NCBI GenBank assembly: GCA_902805475.1
Contig: CADCSX010000012.1
Coordinates: forward strand, 124,001-188,000
Origin: Entonaema liquescens
Taxonomy: Eukaryota > Ascomycota > Sordariomycetes > Xylariales > Xylariaceae
DNA: 64,000 nucleotides
Direction of reading: 5' to 3'
This document shows, piece by piece, positions 35,682 to 47,559 of this stretch. Positions within the stretch are counted from its first letter, which is position 1. Each line of letters opens with the position of its first letter. The translations under genes were made by a program, and so were the position numbers. The notes below the pieces were generated by a model that was not told where the DNA came from, ran no database searches, and worked only from the letters and a program-made list of their open reading frames with translations.

Positions 35682-36596
35682 CTATGGGATAGATATGCAG
35701 AGACGCTTTCCAACATCAGATCCATTCTGGTCGGTCCTCTTTCGCTTTGCATTCCCATTGCCGACAGCCAGCAACGCCAGAGCGTTCTTCCGCGGACCGG
35801 GGCCCGTGATCTTCTGCAGCAAAGCCGATAGAAACCCTCCGTCTGCCTTCGCCTCTCTAATATCCATACGCTTATCATCTTGCAGAGAGTACGCGCTGAA
35901 CGAGCGGAAGTCATTCCAGTCCCATATCTTGACCTTCTTTCCTATGCGACGTGCATCGATATAGTCAACAATATTAACCAAGACCCCTTTAAGCTCTCGT
36001 CTGCACGCCGCGATAGTGCCCTGTGGCTTAACACCGATCTCGCGGCACATATTTTGATAAATGTCAAGTTTTTCGCATTCGTCTAATGATCTCTTAGCGA
36101 GCTCGGGTATGGTCTGCATGTCCCCCGCAGCATCAACGGGTTGAGACGAGTAATGAAACTTCAACTCATCCCGAATTGCCCTAGTCCGTTACTTTCTATA
36201 CTCCTGGGATCCAGACTCCAAGCCCTGGGAAGATGCAAAGCGATTAAATTCGTCGTCAAAAGACGCGTTGTTATCGGGCATGAAGTTGGGGAATTGATCA
36301 AAGTATGACTGTGAAGCGGGTGGCGGCATCAACCCTACGGTATCTTCCACCTTGGAGCTCACGTTATCTTGTACTGGCTCCTCGATATTCTCCTCGGTAT
36401 TATCTACCGTACCATAGCTTTTGGAAGCCATAGCATCGCCTACAAATGCGAGGGCGGCGTTATGGGTGTCGAAGCCCTTAAAAACAGCATTTGAGAACTT
36501 AGAGACCTGCTCTTCGCATTGCTCCCAATTATCGTACACGCCAGGCTTTCTTCCAACCCGGACTGCATAATAGTTTGGCCTCTTGCGTTTAGCCAT
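35682..36596 (-). CDS. RNase H1 N-terminal (viroplasmin-like) domain protein, interrupted by in-frame TAA
   Basis: The protein starts MAKRKRPNYYAVRVGRKPGV, a hybrid-binding/viroplasmin-fold domain of the RNase H1 N-terminus (residues about 5-55: YDNWEQCEEQVSKF, GFDTHNAALAFV). After an acidic, low-complexity linker comes a second conserved region (KLDIYQNMCREIGVKPQGTI; ELKGVLVNIVDYIDARR; DIREAKADGGFLSALLQ). No RNase H catalytic domain is present, so a nuclease role is not supported. Codon 136 (36191-36189) is TAA; the frame is identical and coding-like on both sides (SQEYRK, stop, RTRAIRDELKFHY). No in-phase intron can remove it. GAA to TAA is one base change. Either a null allele or a base error; otherwise 304 aa. 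An upstream in-frame ATG exists at 36674. Confidence 0.7.
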
Positions 36597-36967
36597 TCCG
36601 TCTCTCTTGTAGTGGTTCTGATGTAGTGATTTTTGTTGTGTTGGAATGCCACTAGACGCGTCGACGCGACTCAATGGGGAAGTATATTGGTCTAATTAAA
36701 TATCTTCTAGGTATATGTATATGTGCAATATTTCGTGTGATGCGAATTTATGAACTGACCCACCGCGGCCTTCTATTTACTTACCACTCTGAGTCTCGAG
36801 AACCTTTCCCTTGTCCCTTACAGATGAAGTGGCTTTGCTAATATGCTTATAGCGATTTTATGTATAACTATCTTGAATTTATCAAAAGGATGCCTTAGGA
36901 ATGACCTGTCATATTTACACGCGCCTAACCTTTATTTACCTCAGCTACAAGGCTTATTCTTCATCAA
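36597..36967. other. Spacer between the flavoenzyme 3' end and the RNase H1-N protein start
   Basis: 371 bp, AT-rich. No gene seen. Confidence 0.5.
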
Positions 36968-38955
36968 CTATATCTTGGCGCCTTGGTTATTAGTTCTTAA
37001 CCATCTCAGCCTCTCCGGCCAAATTCCCATTTTCCCGGGTGATAGAATACCATTGGGGTCCAGAGATTCCTGTGGATGAATATAACTGTTCAGGGCCGAA
37101 CCCAAATATGAGCGGAAGGGTGGGCTTACCTTTAACTTCTCGACAAAGCGCCGGTAAGCGTGGTTATTAAAATCGAAAAGCTCCGCATTTACATCTACCA
37201 AGTGTTAGTACCGAACCCATCTTCCCCCAAGGTCAACTCACCCATGTGGTTGATGTGTGCCCGATACTTAGCGAAACCTCGCTTGCTACCTTCTTTGAAG
37301 AGGCTACGAAAGACTTTATCTACGCCAGTTCGTTGCTCTCGGCTAGTTTTGTCAAAGCAGAGCATAGTGACAAAAATGGCGTACCGATCGTGCATGAAAA
37401 AGTCGCACAGGAAATCGAATCCTTGCTCCGCGCAAATACCCTTAGCCGTCCTGGCCCATTCAAGCACTGTCTTCCCGTCCAGAGGGACGATTGGTGAATA
37501 TGCTCCGTGAGCTCCAACCGAGTCGTCCCGGCGATTATAATAGTTTACCATCGGTATATTCCACATGCTTGGAACCCCAACCCTGACGCCGCCGTAGAGC
37601 GGGGAGACACTGGCTGCTTCTAAAAGACCTCCATTCTCTCCTGCGAATAGGGTTTGGCGAAGGCGGCCAGCGGGGGCTTTCTTTACCGCAACTCTTTCTA
37701 CTTCGTCGAACTGAGCTTTGATGACCTCTGTCGGCCCATAGAGCCCAAATTTTACGGTCCAGATGCCAGCGTCTAAGTCCTTCTGCATTTCTTTCAGTCT
37801 CCAGTCAGGAATGGGACCCTCACCTTTCCACCAATCCGAATGTTTGCCAAACATGGTAGCCCATTCTGCGATGTAGAAGACATAGACCATGTATGGTAGA
37901 GTACCATTACGTCGTAGCTCGCCGAATACATCGACAATAGTCTCAATGTGTTCAAATTCGGGCACGTCGAACGAGCAAGCCATGTATGCCTGCGGCTGAG
38001 GCGTTAAGTTGATGCCCATCTTAGTTACAATTCCGAGGTTGCTCTGTAGGAAGAGCCCGTCGATCGTAGGGCCGAAGGTCAGCTTTGTTATATGCGCAGA
38101 AGGCGAGTTAGACATCGCGAACTGGCCCGTTCTTACGATGTCGCCATCAGCAAGAACAACTTCCATACCAGCTATATTTTCGTGATGGACCCCTGTCGGG
38201 ATGAATCCCAGGCCTCTATCAAGAGCCTAGTAGCGGTAAGATTCAAGCCGTCTTTCACTGTCGCGGGTAGAAACCCACATTGCCAATAACACTACCCCAT
38301 CCAAGAGATGCCGTACTCGGCCAGACCTTGAGTTTATTCTTCTCGCAATACTCGTAGAGGTCCCCGAAGGTAACTCCAGGCTCGACGACTGCGTAGCTGA
38401 ACTTTTCGTTTACTTCTATGATTCTATTCATCCGATGCAGATCCAAAGCAATACTCCCGGGAACACGAGGCGCGGGCCCTCCATATCTGCAAACTATGTC
38501 AGCCCTCACCCGTCATAACTTGTGCAATAATTCGGCTAGATAATACCCCAGGTTTTTCCCCTAGAGAAAGTCCACACTGGAATTTTATACTTGTTTACGA
38601 TCTTCAGAACGGCCTGGAGACCTGACACGGAAGACGGACTGCCCGGTATGTTAATAACCCGTATAATAAACTCGACTCTTTCTGGAAAGTCAATCCCTTA
38701 CCAAGCTGCAGCACCTGGTACGCTCCTTTGATGTCCGGCTTCAGGGATCTCATAAGGGTCGACATAGTCCTTCAAGTCGTCGCCAGTAAAAACAGCGTCA
38801 TCTCCTAAGGCTGCCGCTATTTGCTCTAAAGCTAGAGCAAAATCTTCTTGGGAGACATCTGGCGGCAAAACTGTCTCGATCTTGGCAACGAGCGGTTTTG
38901 AGAAAGCCTCCTCGTGGGCTGTCTGGTATATGGGGTCTGAGTATTTAGGCGGCAT
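36968..38955 (-). CDS. Vanillyl-alcohol-oxidase-type FAD enzyme (4-alkylphenol oxidase family), one-base frame break
   Basis: Flavoprotein of the VAO/PCMH family, which oxidises p-substituted phenols such as vanillyl alcohol, eugenol or 4-alkylphenols. Exons 38955-38702, 38638-38547, 38486-38279, 38226-37242, 37194-37130, 37069-36968, with five introns of 47-63 bp. The FAD-binding text SRGK..GYGGPAPRVPGS, the covalent-FAD histidine context (GAHGAYSP) and the Tyr-Arg pair of the active site (KYRAH) are present. The residue facing flavin N5 (Asp170 in Penicillium VAO) appears to be Ser (ASLGWGS), so product preference may differ. Exon 2 ends one base out of phase: A5 at 38553-38557 reads GKTWG where the family has GKNLG; one more A restores the frame (568 aa). 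Everything else splices in phase. An earlier in-frame ATG exists at 39036. Confidence 0.85.
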
Positions 38956-39564
38956 GTCGATTTTTATCCCGTCCCAACTTTTTCTAGGAGACGCGGCTAC
39001 ACAGAGGAGAACATCAAGACTCAAGCCAAAATACAATCGACAAAGCCGGTCATATTATATCTTCGATTCTTACCATGCAATTCCTAGGATCATCATGCCA
39101 GGCGTGCGGAGATGGCAACGATGGCCCACTTGGACAAGGGGTATTCTATATATGAACATGTCCAACTTCTCCAACTTGGCCTCGGCAGTTGTACGGTAAG
39201 TCGATGATATTCCCTAGGCATTGCCAGAATACGTATATTGAATTGGACTTTTAACGTAGTCTAGAGCATTGGCATTCATTTATTCATTTGATTCCCGACC
39301 TGGGGTTTAATTAACTAACTGATTGATGATCTCCTGATTGCAGGTACAATAATAATACAGACAAAAGGCACAAAATATCATTGACAAACTAAGACAAAAA
39401 AAAAACCGCAACGAACCGAACACCAAACCATGTGCACCACCGTAATCACTACCCTAACAACCATGTCCATCACTCTATCACCGTTCTATCACCGTCGCCA
39501 TCGCCGGAACCCATTCCCCCCTCCCCCGCTCCCTGCTAGTTCATGTACTCCTAGGGGGAGTACT
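38956..39564. other. Promoter of the VAO-type gene and 3' region of the next gene
   Basis: No supported gene. The plus-strand frames here (38882-39199, 39430-39765) are antisense shadows or pyrimidine-rich noise. Confidence 0.5.
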
Positions 39565-41571
39565 TCAAGCACCACTCTGCTTCATGAAATCCCTTATTTT
39601 ATCGGTAAGGGTTTCGTTGGATTGACCTACGAGGAACTCCCAGCCTCTCGCGTCACGTGGAGGGGGTTCCGCACCAGTATACGTATAATAAGCGCCGATG
39701 ATGTACACGAAGAGTATCCACGCACCGATAATGGATCCGCCCATCCCCCAATTTCCACGGTCTAGATGAGGCTTAGCAAGGAAGTAAGTACAGCAAGAGA
39801 TCCAGAGGATGGGGATGAGCCAGTAGTCGATGAGGTATATAATGTAGTCAAAGCCCTGGTAGAGAGAGAAGAGACTCCAGAGGGCCCCACCGATCACCAA
39901 GAAATGCCAGAACGCTCTTCTGGACGCGCCGAACAAAGCCATAAAAGCTGTCTCGAGTGCCCCGTACAGACCGTTCGGCTGCCAGATAAGCGTGTCCAGG
40001 TGCTCATCCAGAGTGATCGACTCGGTGTAGCCTGCCTCGGGGTAAAGCAAGCCCTGATAGTAGACAACTATGCAGTTTGAGATATCAATGATGCTCTGGC
40101 CCTCGATGCCACTCCGCTCATTCTCCCAGCTCTCATCCTCAGGTTCGTAACCGATGCTATCGGCAGGGTTACCTTTGCCCTTGTTGTGAGCTCGATAGCG
40201 CGTAACTTTAGGGAACACAGCAAACTTGACCTTGGCACCTCGAATCCTGTGGTACTCCATGGTGCGGCGTTCACCTTCGGTCTGGGGTAACTGGATTGGC
40301 TGTCCAGCGTGCCTGTTGACCCTGCCGCCCGCCATGGCGGCATTAACATATTCGCGCCACGTCCTATCCTCCGACTCGTACAGATCTTTGGATTCGCGGT
40401 ATAGCTGCACGTCGGCCTGCTGCTCCTGCCCGTAGTCCATACGGGCACCGGGAGTGGCTGACAGGAAGTGAAAGATGGAAGGAGAGATGGCCATACACAC
40501 TTGAATTACGCCCGCGTACGAAATAAGGGTATGTAATTCTTGCAAGAATACGGTGCTCGAGTACCATGTCCTGGTCTGTCCCGGGAAAACTTCCTTGAAT
40601 ACATTTAGAATAGGAAGGAATACGCCCATAGTCTTGGCTGTTAGCTCGTCGACCTTGGGCCAGAACTCTGCCGGAAGCAGGCCTCCTTCTACACCATACC
40701 TCGCAGTGATAGCACGAGCGGTCTTACGATCGTAACCTTGGTTGGGAGATGTCAGCAAGCCGACTCCTTACAATAATAACTGCTGGGGGTTCGATAACTT
40801 ACCTTCCTTTTCCATCCACTTGAAGTCAAGTCTGTCTAATTCCTCTTCGGTATCCTCATCCGCTCCAAATAGCAGCTCGTTGAAGATTTTCTTCTCCATA
40901 ATCTGGCCGAGAATTCCGACAATAAGCCATTTCCGCTGCGTCGCATCGTTTAAAATCACGGGCCATCCGCCATTCCCTCGGTCTTCGTGGGCAACAAGCC
41001 GGGCGTATTCAGCGAATTGTTCTGTCATGTTTGCAGTCCAGATCTGGTCTGGGTGGCTGAAGTTGTCCAAGTTTACATTGCCGTCAAACCACTTAGTCGC
41101 GAACTCTACCGTTTTGGCGTATAGATTAGAATAGTGCTTCCTGTAAAACGCATCATCGTAGTCACCAGGGTGGCTAATGCGACCGAGAAGCTCCTCGAAA
41201 TCAACACGTGCAGGACGAACATCATGTCTGAGCTCATCGGACAACCTATATCTATTTGCGCCCCGCCCTCGTGAGCTTCCTGATCGCCTCCTATACGGGG
41301 CGTCTAATTCATCATCCGAGTCGTCAGGCTCGGCGTTCACGATATCACGGAGTTTCCACTCCTTCCAACGCCCTTCCTTCTTAGCTGCTCTGACGTGCCT
41401 GGCGAATGGACCCCATTTGTGGTCCGGGTCTCCAAATAACCCGTAGGCCACATACTCCAAGGGGTTTTTGGTGTAATCTCTTACATCCGTGTCTCGTGGG
41501 GTATAGAGCGCTCTGCGCCTCCCCCGCAGACTGCTGGGCAGCTTCACTCCGCCGTCTAGTTTTCCCGCCAT
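39565..41571 (-). CDS. Uncharacterised fungal membrane protein
   Basis: Two exons, 41571-40803 and 40736-39565; the intron 40737-40802 starts GTAAGT and ends AAG, joining WMEKEG to YDRKTARAI; spliced 646 aa. The start chosen is MAGKLDGGVKLPSSLRG, just after an AT-rich leader; an upstream in-frame ATG at 41697 gives an implausible extension. The N-terminal half is hydrophilic with an acidic patch and an Arg-rich stretch. One hydrophobic segment lies mid-protein (LISYAGVIQVCMAISPSIF), and the C-terminal 150 residues hold three hydrophobic segments (FWHFLVIGGALWSLFSLY; YLIDYWLIPILWISCCTYFL; SIIGAWILFVYIIGAYYTY). I recognise no catalytic motif. Codon use and conserved-looking text suggest a real, probably endomembrane, protein. 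Confidence 0.8.
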
Positions 41572-42222
41572 TTTAAATATATAAGTATGTAAATAATATT
41601 CGAGTTTATATTTTTGCTTATGTTTTTGTTGGTGTAGTTCGTTGTGTGATAGTATATAGTTTGGAGTACAACTCCTATAAGTTGAATGATGATCCAAGCG
41701 AGTATTTGGCTAGAGAAGATTAGAGGTTTATGAGTGATTGCGATTAAAAAGAACCTCCAGAATTAGCGACTTGCAGAAAATCTATCAAACAGACAAAGAC
41801 GGCCTCGATATAATGGTCTTAGACAATAATTGGAATCCTTGGGACATGATTGGATGCTTCCGTATGGCTTGTCCCGGTTTCAGTTATGAAGGTGAAAGAA
41901 GACATTCCAGAGGTCGCAAGCAGCACTCCCGAAACCACGTTTCTTTAATAACACAAAGTGCAGGGAATTTACAAAGTCGAAGTCGAAGCTTCTCTTCCGT
42001 TTCGGCAGCGTAGTTAATAGATATTCATTGACACTTTCCAAAGCCCAGCAGGTTCTAAATTTAGTGGCCATTCTCTCATCCGAGTTTTCACTGTTAGATC
42101 AAACCCGCCCTTTCAGCATGTACAGAATGAGGTAACATGGCCAGCTGGCTACCATATGAATTAACCCAAAAATATTACACTCTTACTCCATTCGCAGATG
42201 TTCCAGATTACTATGTCGCATT
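41572..42222. other. Spacer upstream of the uncharacterised membrane protein
   Basis: 651 bp, AT-rich at the left (5' leader). The plus-strand frame 41738-42013 has no domain. Confidence 0.5.
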
Positions 42223-43146
42223 TTAATGTTGTGTCTGACCAGGAACCTCATAGGTAGGCTGATTGGGAATTCCCATTTGCTGAGGTTGAACATGAGTAGT
42301 ACCGGTAGGCTGTGATGAGAGTGGGGATGGCGATTGAGACGGATAGAAGCCCTGAGGGAGTGGAGGATTGCCAGTCATAGAGTTAGGTTCTTGATAGACT
42401 TGTGCAGCCTGAGGCTGCATCTGGAATTTCTCACCATCGGTTGGTAATCCAACGCTGGTATTCGCGCCCCCAGAGACTCCGTGGACAGGCATAGCCTTCA
42501 GACCAGCCTTCCGGTGTCTATGTAGCATAACACCGTGGATCGAAAGTGAGATGATATAGAGTAGACTAAACGACGTTAGCGTCACGTAAACATTCCGAGA
42601 GACCTACGTCCTGGGACTTACAATTCAACACCGCCCAAACCTGCGGCGGCAGCTAAGCAGCCTCCATACGTATTGATTGCAGCATCATAATCGCTCATGT
42701 CATAGTAGTTGTCGTAGAAGTCACTATAGGAGTGGTAGAAAGCGAACACAGAGGCGACCTGGGCAGCAAGGACAGCAAATGAGATGAGCCAGAAAATGAC
42801 AAGGAATATATCCAAGCCGAGTATCGCCCAGTAATTATAGGCCTTTGCGGGACCGAAATGCGCGACGATACAGTAGATGCTAGTGATGATGGTCGCAATG
42901 GACTGCCCATCCCGTCAGTTTTGCCTTAGTTGTTAGTCCGAATTATTGTGGTTCACATACGGTAAAGAGCGTTAGAGCGTCTCCTGCGAAAACGAGGTAG
43001 ACGATGCCAAAGGCACTCAAACCCAAGCATATTATGCTGACAACTAGCTGAATAATACGGATCGCAGCAAAACCTTTGGGATAAAGGGGAATGTGCTCCT
43101 TGCCAGGAGCCCGCTGATTAGAGTACTTTGATGATATCTGCTCCAT
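42223..43146 (-). CDS. MARVEL-like four-helix membrane protein with Pro/Gln-rich tail
   Basis: Exons 43146-42961, 42902-42622, 42565-42223; introns 42903-42960 and 42566-42621 splice in phase; spliced 269 aa. Hydrophobic segments: AIRIIQLVVSIICLGLSAFG, then SIATIITSIYCIVAHFG, ILGLDIFLVIFWLISFAVLA, and LLYIISLSIHGVMLH. The loop before TM4 contains a YYD-rich motif and a conserved CLAAAAGLGGVE. This is the common fungal MARVEL-type arrangement, with a 100-residue Gln/Pro-rich cytosolic tail ending YEVPGQTQH. Fungal relatives (for example Nce102 or Fhn1) act in plasma-membrane microdomains; for this protein that is only a suggestion. In-frame ATGs at 43158 and 43149 are alternative starts. Confidence 0.8.
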
Positions 43147-45911
43147 CATGACGCACAAAGGAATAGTAAGTAGGAGCGACGTTGCGGAAACTCATAAAAT
43201 AGTGAATCAATCCTTTCTCACAGAGAATCAGTAGGTTAGTGACTTTGAAAGGGAAACTGTCTGCTACATATGTATCCATCAGACCCTGTCTACTTTTTAT
43301 GAGCGAAGAGCGCCTCGCTCAGGCTGGGGCTTGCCCGCATACCAATAGAGCTAAATCACTTCATAATAACAGGATCAGGTAGAAGCCATGTGTAAAATAA
43401 AGATGTCCCCAGCTGCTATGTAGGCACAAGGATGCAGACAGCTGAAAGAGCCCCTACCAGATTACATGTCTTCATGCGGGAGAACGCCAAACTAGTGTGC
43501 TAAGCTAGGAAAGCCCAAGGCCCCTTGATCTACGCCAAGAGATGGACAGCAACAAATAGTGACAGCTATGTGGGAAAGGGGGATCCGCTCCAAACACTTT
43601 AGTCTTGTCGGGCTACGTAAAACGAGATGTGTCACCGCGAGAGTTCATAGCCGCAGCATATCACCACACGACGCAACAGCGGGCTGCTTTTGCGGCTGAA
43701 ACAAGGGCCATGGGTTGGAAGATAAAAATGCGTATCCCTGTCTGTCGATACTAGATGAAGATGATTATCAGGTTTTTTCTCCTGCAGCAACACGATGCTA
43801 CAATGTATAGGTGTTCACCTCACAAAGTCCACCATCTCTAGTGAAGCAAGTGGCTTACGGCTGAACGAGGTAATTTCACAAATTCCCGTAAGAGCTACTG
43901 TCGCCAAGAAGCCACGCATGTAACATATTAACTAAAGAATACCACGTAATTTAAAAGCGTTGCAGGATATGAAGACAAAACTAAGTTCAAGTTGATGGTA
44001 TAAAAGAGATCCCCGGAAACGGTAAGAATCTGGGGCTGTGGTCATACCGTATTTGTACAGTAGGGCATACGGTATTGCTAGCCCACGACCAGTTAATCCA
44101 AGCGAGATGACCCTTCATTGGTTTATCAAGGCACCAGAATTCTTTATTGAGACTAGCATAAGTACCTATATATATCCCCACCATTGGGACTTAAGGGAGT
44201 TGAAACTGGGCATACTTACAGGTTTTTAAAGATAACTATATAACTACCTACCTGTTTAAGAGTGGATATGTTAATCTATCAATGCCGTTGAAATCTGTGA
44301 TATAAGAGGTACCAAGTAGTTCCTTATTCAACACTGCCATCAGCACTATAACGAGCATCTTGGCGTCTGAAATTACTACAGGCAGGCTTGCCAAACCAGG
44401 CGGCGAGAGAAAATAGAAAGCCTATTAACGGCTCCTCTTTGGGGAGGCCAAGGGTTATAACAAAGTACTAGAAAGCTGTAAATTTATATCCATTCTACTA
44501 CCACGATGTTAATCCCTTTTCAATTTCTTGATGAATATCAACAGATAGTGAATATACTTCAACGGGAGCAAGCATCAAAGATCTACAGATCTCGTCGAAT
44601 AATTGAAAGTTCAGCTTATACTAGGTTCCCACAAAGCTAACTACCTTAGATATTAAATCCTATAGTTAAATAAGTGATTACTTCATATCAATTGGAAAAG
44701 ACTAAGTTGAAAAGTAAATCAAGTGGAAATTATATTTTACAAATTAGGAATAGAATATAAATGTTAACTACCTACCTATGTACCTAACCTAGTGAAGAAT
44801 CTGAGTTATAGGTTAATTGTCCCCATCGGCATCCGTACTAAGGTCCCAATAGACACGCAGTTGATAGCTTTACTTCAAACGTATATTTTACTTATTATAC
44901 CTATGAACCTTCATTTATTATTCACTACATGTAATTGCATATATGACAAGGCAGCTAAGATAGAAGTCATAGGGTTCGACAAATAAAGATTGGGTTTGTG
45001 CGAGCTGGATACGTCAATCATCGAACTCTCTTAGCATTAAAGAACTCTAGGAATAGTATTTAGACGTATATGGTAATTCGAATAAACTACTTTACTATAT
45101 TAAACTTAGTTATTACTTATGTAGATACTTTGCAAATGGATTGTCACAGCCAGATAATTAATGCCCTTCTTACACAAAATTCGTTGACAGCTATACCTGT
45201 AAACCACTTTAGAATATTCGGTACACACCTCCTAGGCGTAACCATCTGGACTCGCCATAGTTATCCATATTGGGCTTCGAAATATATGCAACGCTATAGA
45301 GCCAACAAAGCGCCGCGCGTCGCTCTTGTAGAAACGCCAACAAGGCACTTATGAAAGGAACATCTAACCATATACAATATCCCTGTACTTGTTGCGTGGA
45401 ACTTGTACGTACGCAGACTTCTGACGAAAAAAAAAACCCCGCTCGACGGTTCCTTCGAGATGTACGAAACGTAGAACCTGATACTGGTCTAAATCACATC
45501 AAACGCACCGGCTAACAGACGGCATGCTTGCATATAGGATATGCTCTGGCTGGTACCACGCCAAGACGATACCCGGTGCAAAGGTAAACCTTAAGAACGA
45601 AGACTTCCGATTTTCAAACGTAATTACCATAATGTATATGCGTATAGGGACTAAGCATATAATAGTTAAGCTTTGACGAAAGTCGTTTCTCGAGTTAAAT
45701 CCTGATCCGCTCTTTGACAAAAACTCTCTGTCTTCTCCTTGACATCATCACGCTTATGCCCCCTTTCGATGCAAGGTAAAACAAGTCAGAAGTTTCGGCT
45801 AGAACTATTGATGGAATAAAGCACCCGGGGAAAATATTCCCAGTCGTTTCTAGTCCTTCGGTGGAGGATTTTCTTCCGATTTGCTTACCCGGTCCTTCTC
45901 GCTAAGGGAAA
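43147..45911. other. 2.8-kb gene-free, partly AT-rich spacer
   Basis: No frame longer than 94 codons and none with a domain (43987-44184, 44038-44229, 44792-44986, 45070-45354, 45499-45720). The part at 44450-45150 is strongly AT-rich and may be a mutated old repeat, but no terminal repeats or transposase text could be seen. Confidence 0.5.
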
Positions 45912-46606
45912 ATGCCGGATACTATACCCGAGGATGTCTCCTTAGGATCGGCACATGGTCCTCGGGGACCATCTCGTTGGTCCGAGATCGAAGATAACAT
46001 CTTGAAGCAGGCGGTAGCACGACACGGCGTGAACCATTGGGATGATGTCGCAAGGATGATATGGACGAGGAAGAGCGCTGAGGAGTGCCGGGCACGTTGG
46101 GCCGAGCTTGTTCCAGTATTATATGAAGGCCTAAGACAGCGAGAGTTTGCGCTTGAGCAGCGCCGTGCGCGGAGCATAACAGTATCGACGGTCGCGACGG
46201 GTAGGTCGGCATCACAACAAGGCGATAAAAATCTCAACCGCTGTCTCTTCCTGCTCAAGAGCGACACGAACCAAAAGGGGAGCTGCCACTGACCCGGGTA
46301 GAGGGCAACGCCAAATTTCACACTGAACCATCTTCACCTACCCCTTTAACCCCAACAACAGAATCGCCACCGCCATCTCTCGCGTCGTTATCGGCAAGGA
46401 TTCGGCGGAACACGGAACCGGGAACACGGCCTTCTCAAACCAAGTCGATGTCTCGTGGAAGAGGAGAGAGACAACGGGAGTGGCTCGCACCACATCCGCT
46501 CATGCCGGGGCGTCCTCGCAATACACCGACGTCGTCAAGAGACACTTCAACATTTAGAAACACGAATGACACGGCTCGAAAAAAATCGAATAACGAAGAA
46601 ACTTGA
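45912..46606 (+). CDS. Myb/SANT-domain protein
   Basis: Small nuclear-type protein with a single Myb/SANT repeat near the N-terminus (RWSEIEDNILKQAVARHG..WDDVARMIWTRKSAEECRARW; the three spaced Trp/hydrophobic positions are visible). Exon 1 45912-46200, intron 46201-46259 (GTAGGT, CTCAAC branch point, pyrimidine tract, AAG), exon 2 46260-46606; spliced 211 aa. Exon 2 is Pro/Ser/Thr/Arg-rich (SPTPLTPTTESPPPSLAS) and basic, consistent with DNA or chromatin contact. The 3' end is uncertain: another frame at about 46520-46650 encodes a helical stretch (TLQHLETRMTRLEKNRITKK) that looks coding, so a further intron or a frame break is possible. No orthologue recognised. Confidence 0.6.
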
Positions 46607-47559
46607 GAATAAATGGCGGGAGCGAAGTTGTTCACAACTACTCCTTGCATAGAACGACGTCAGCTAGCACAGACTTGGAATAGAAGGGTAGCTGGTAACA
46701 ACTTGCGATAAAGGATGACTATATCAGCGGTAACCTAGAAGACGGCGACGACAGACGGATAAGATGAACCCTGTCTTGGTATGTTTCGTATACCCAGGAT
46801 TTAGATTATATGCACTATTTTGCTACCCTTTATTCACAAAGATGTATTCTTGTCAAGGGTGAGATAAATTTCCATAAAGTCAATTGACTCGGTATCCCAT
46901 CGAGTCCTTCTAGTACTGCTCGATGTCTATGCTACAATATGCCGGCTCTGTTCTCGTCCGTTATCGTCATCTTTCGCATGACACTGCCACCAATCACCCC
47001 CCCAATCATGGCCTGGTCCCGTGCGAGAGCAGCTCCTTTAGACTCATAAGTAAAAAGTCTCATAAAGTCATCTTGTACGCAAGAGTCACCGCCCACTATA
47101 TCTTTCCTCTCCACCAATACGTTGCTATCCGTCCATTTGTCGCATACACAAGAACAATATCCAGTTTAAATAAAACGCGAAAAGGGACACAATTTCCATC
47201 CAATTCTACCTTACTTGCTCTTGTTTGGCGGGATTCGTATATCCGCGTTGCCGATGGTGAGCGAGGTGTAAATAGGAGTCGATTAAGGTTACGTGTATTC
47301 AGGGGGAATACGCCGCGGTATGGACTTATACCACCCATTCCAAAAGTTGAAAAAAATATAAATAGAAGTTGAGCTGAAGATAGACAGCTCCACACGATCC
47401 GTGGAAGTAAAAACCGCTCATGGGGTATCTCATCGAGGCCTGGTGAGAACAAAAAAAGAGAAAGAGAAAAAAAAGAGAGAGAAGAGCTTGAACAATGCAG
47501 ATTCCAAGGCCAAATAGACGGAACGATGAATACGTTAACCTCATTTGCTTCGGGTATTT
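46607..47559. other. Spacer 3' of Spa2
   Basis: No supported gene. The overlapping frames at 46923-47372 (+) and 47096-47452 (-) have no domain. A purine-rich AG tract lies at 47450-47490. Confidence 0.5.

Noticed and set aside
35682..36596. Active RNase H1
   Set aside because: Only the N-terminal viroplasmin-fold domain is present; no RNase H catalytic core is encoded.
39430..39765. 111-codon plus-strand frame
   Set aside because: Overlaps the 3' end of the minus-strand membrane protein; low-complexity Pro/Thr/Arg text.
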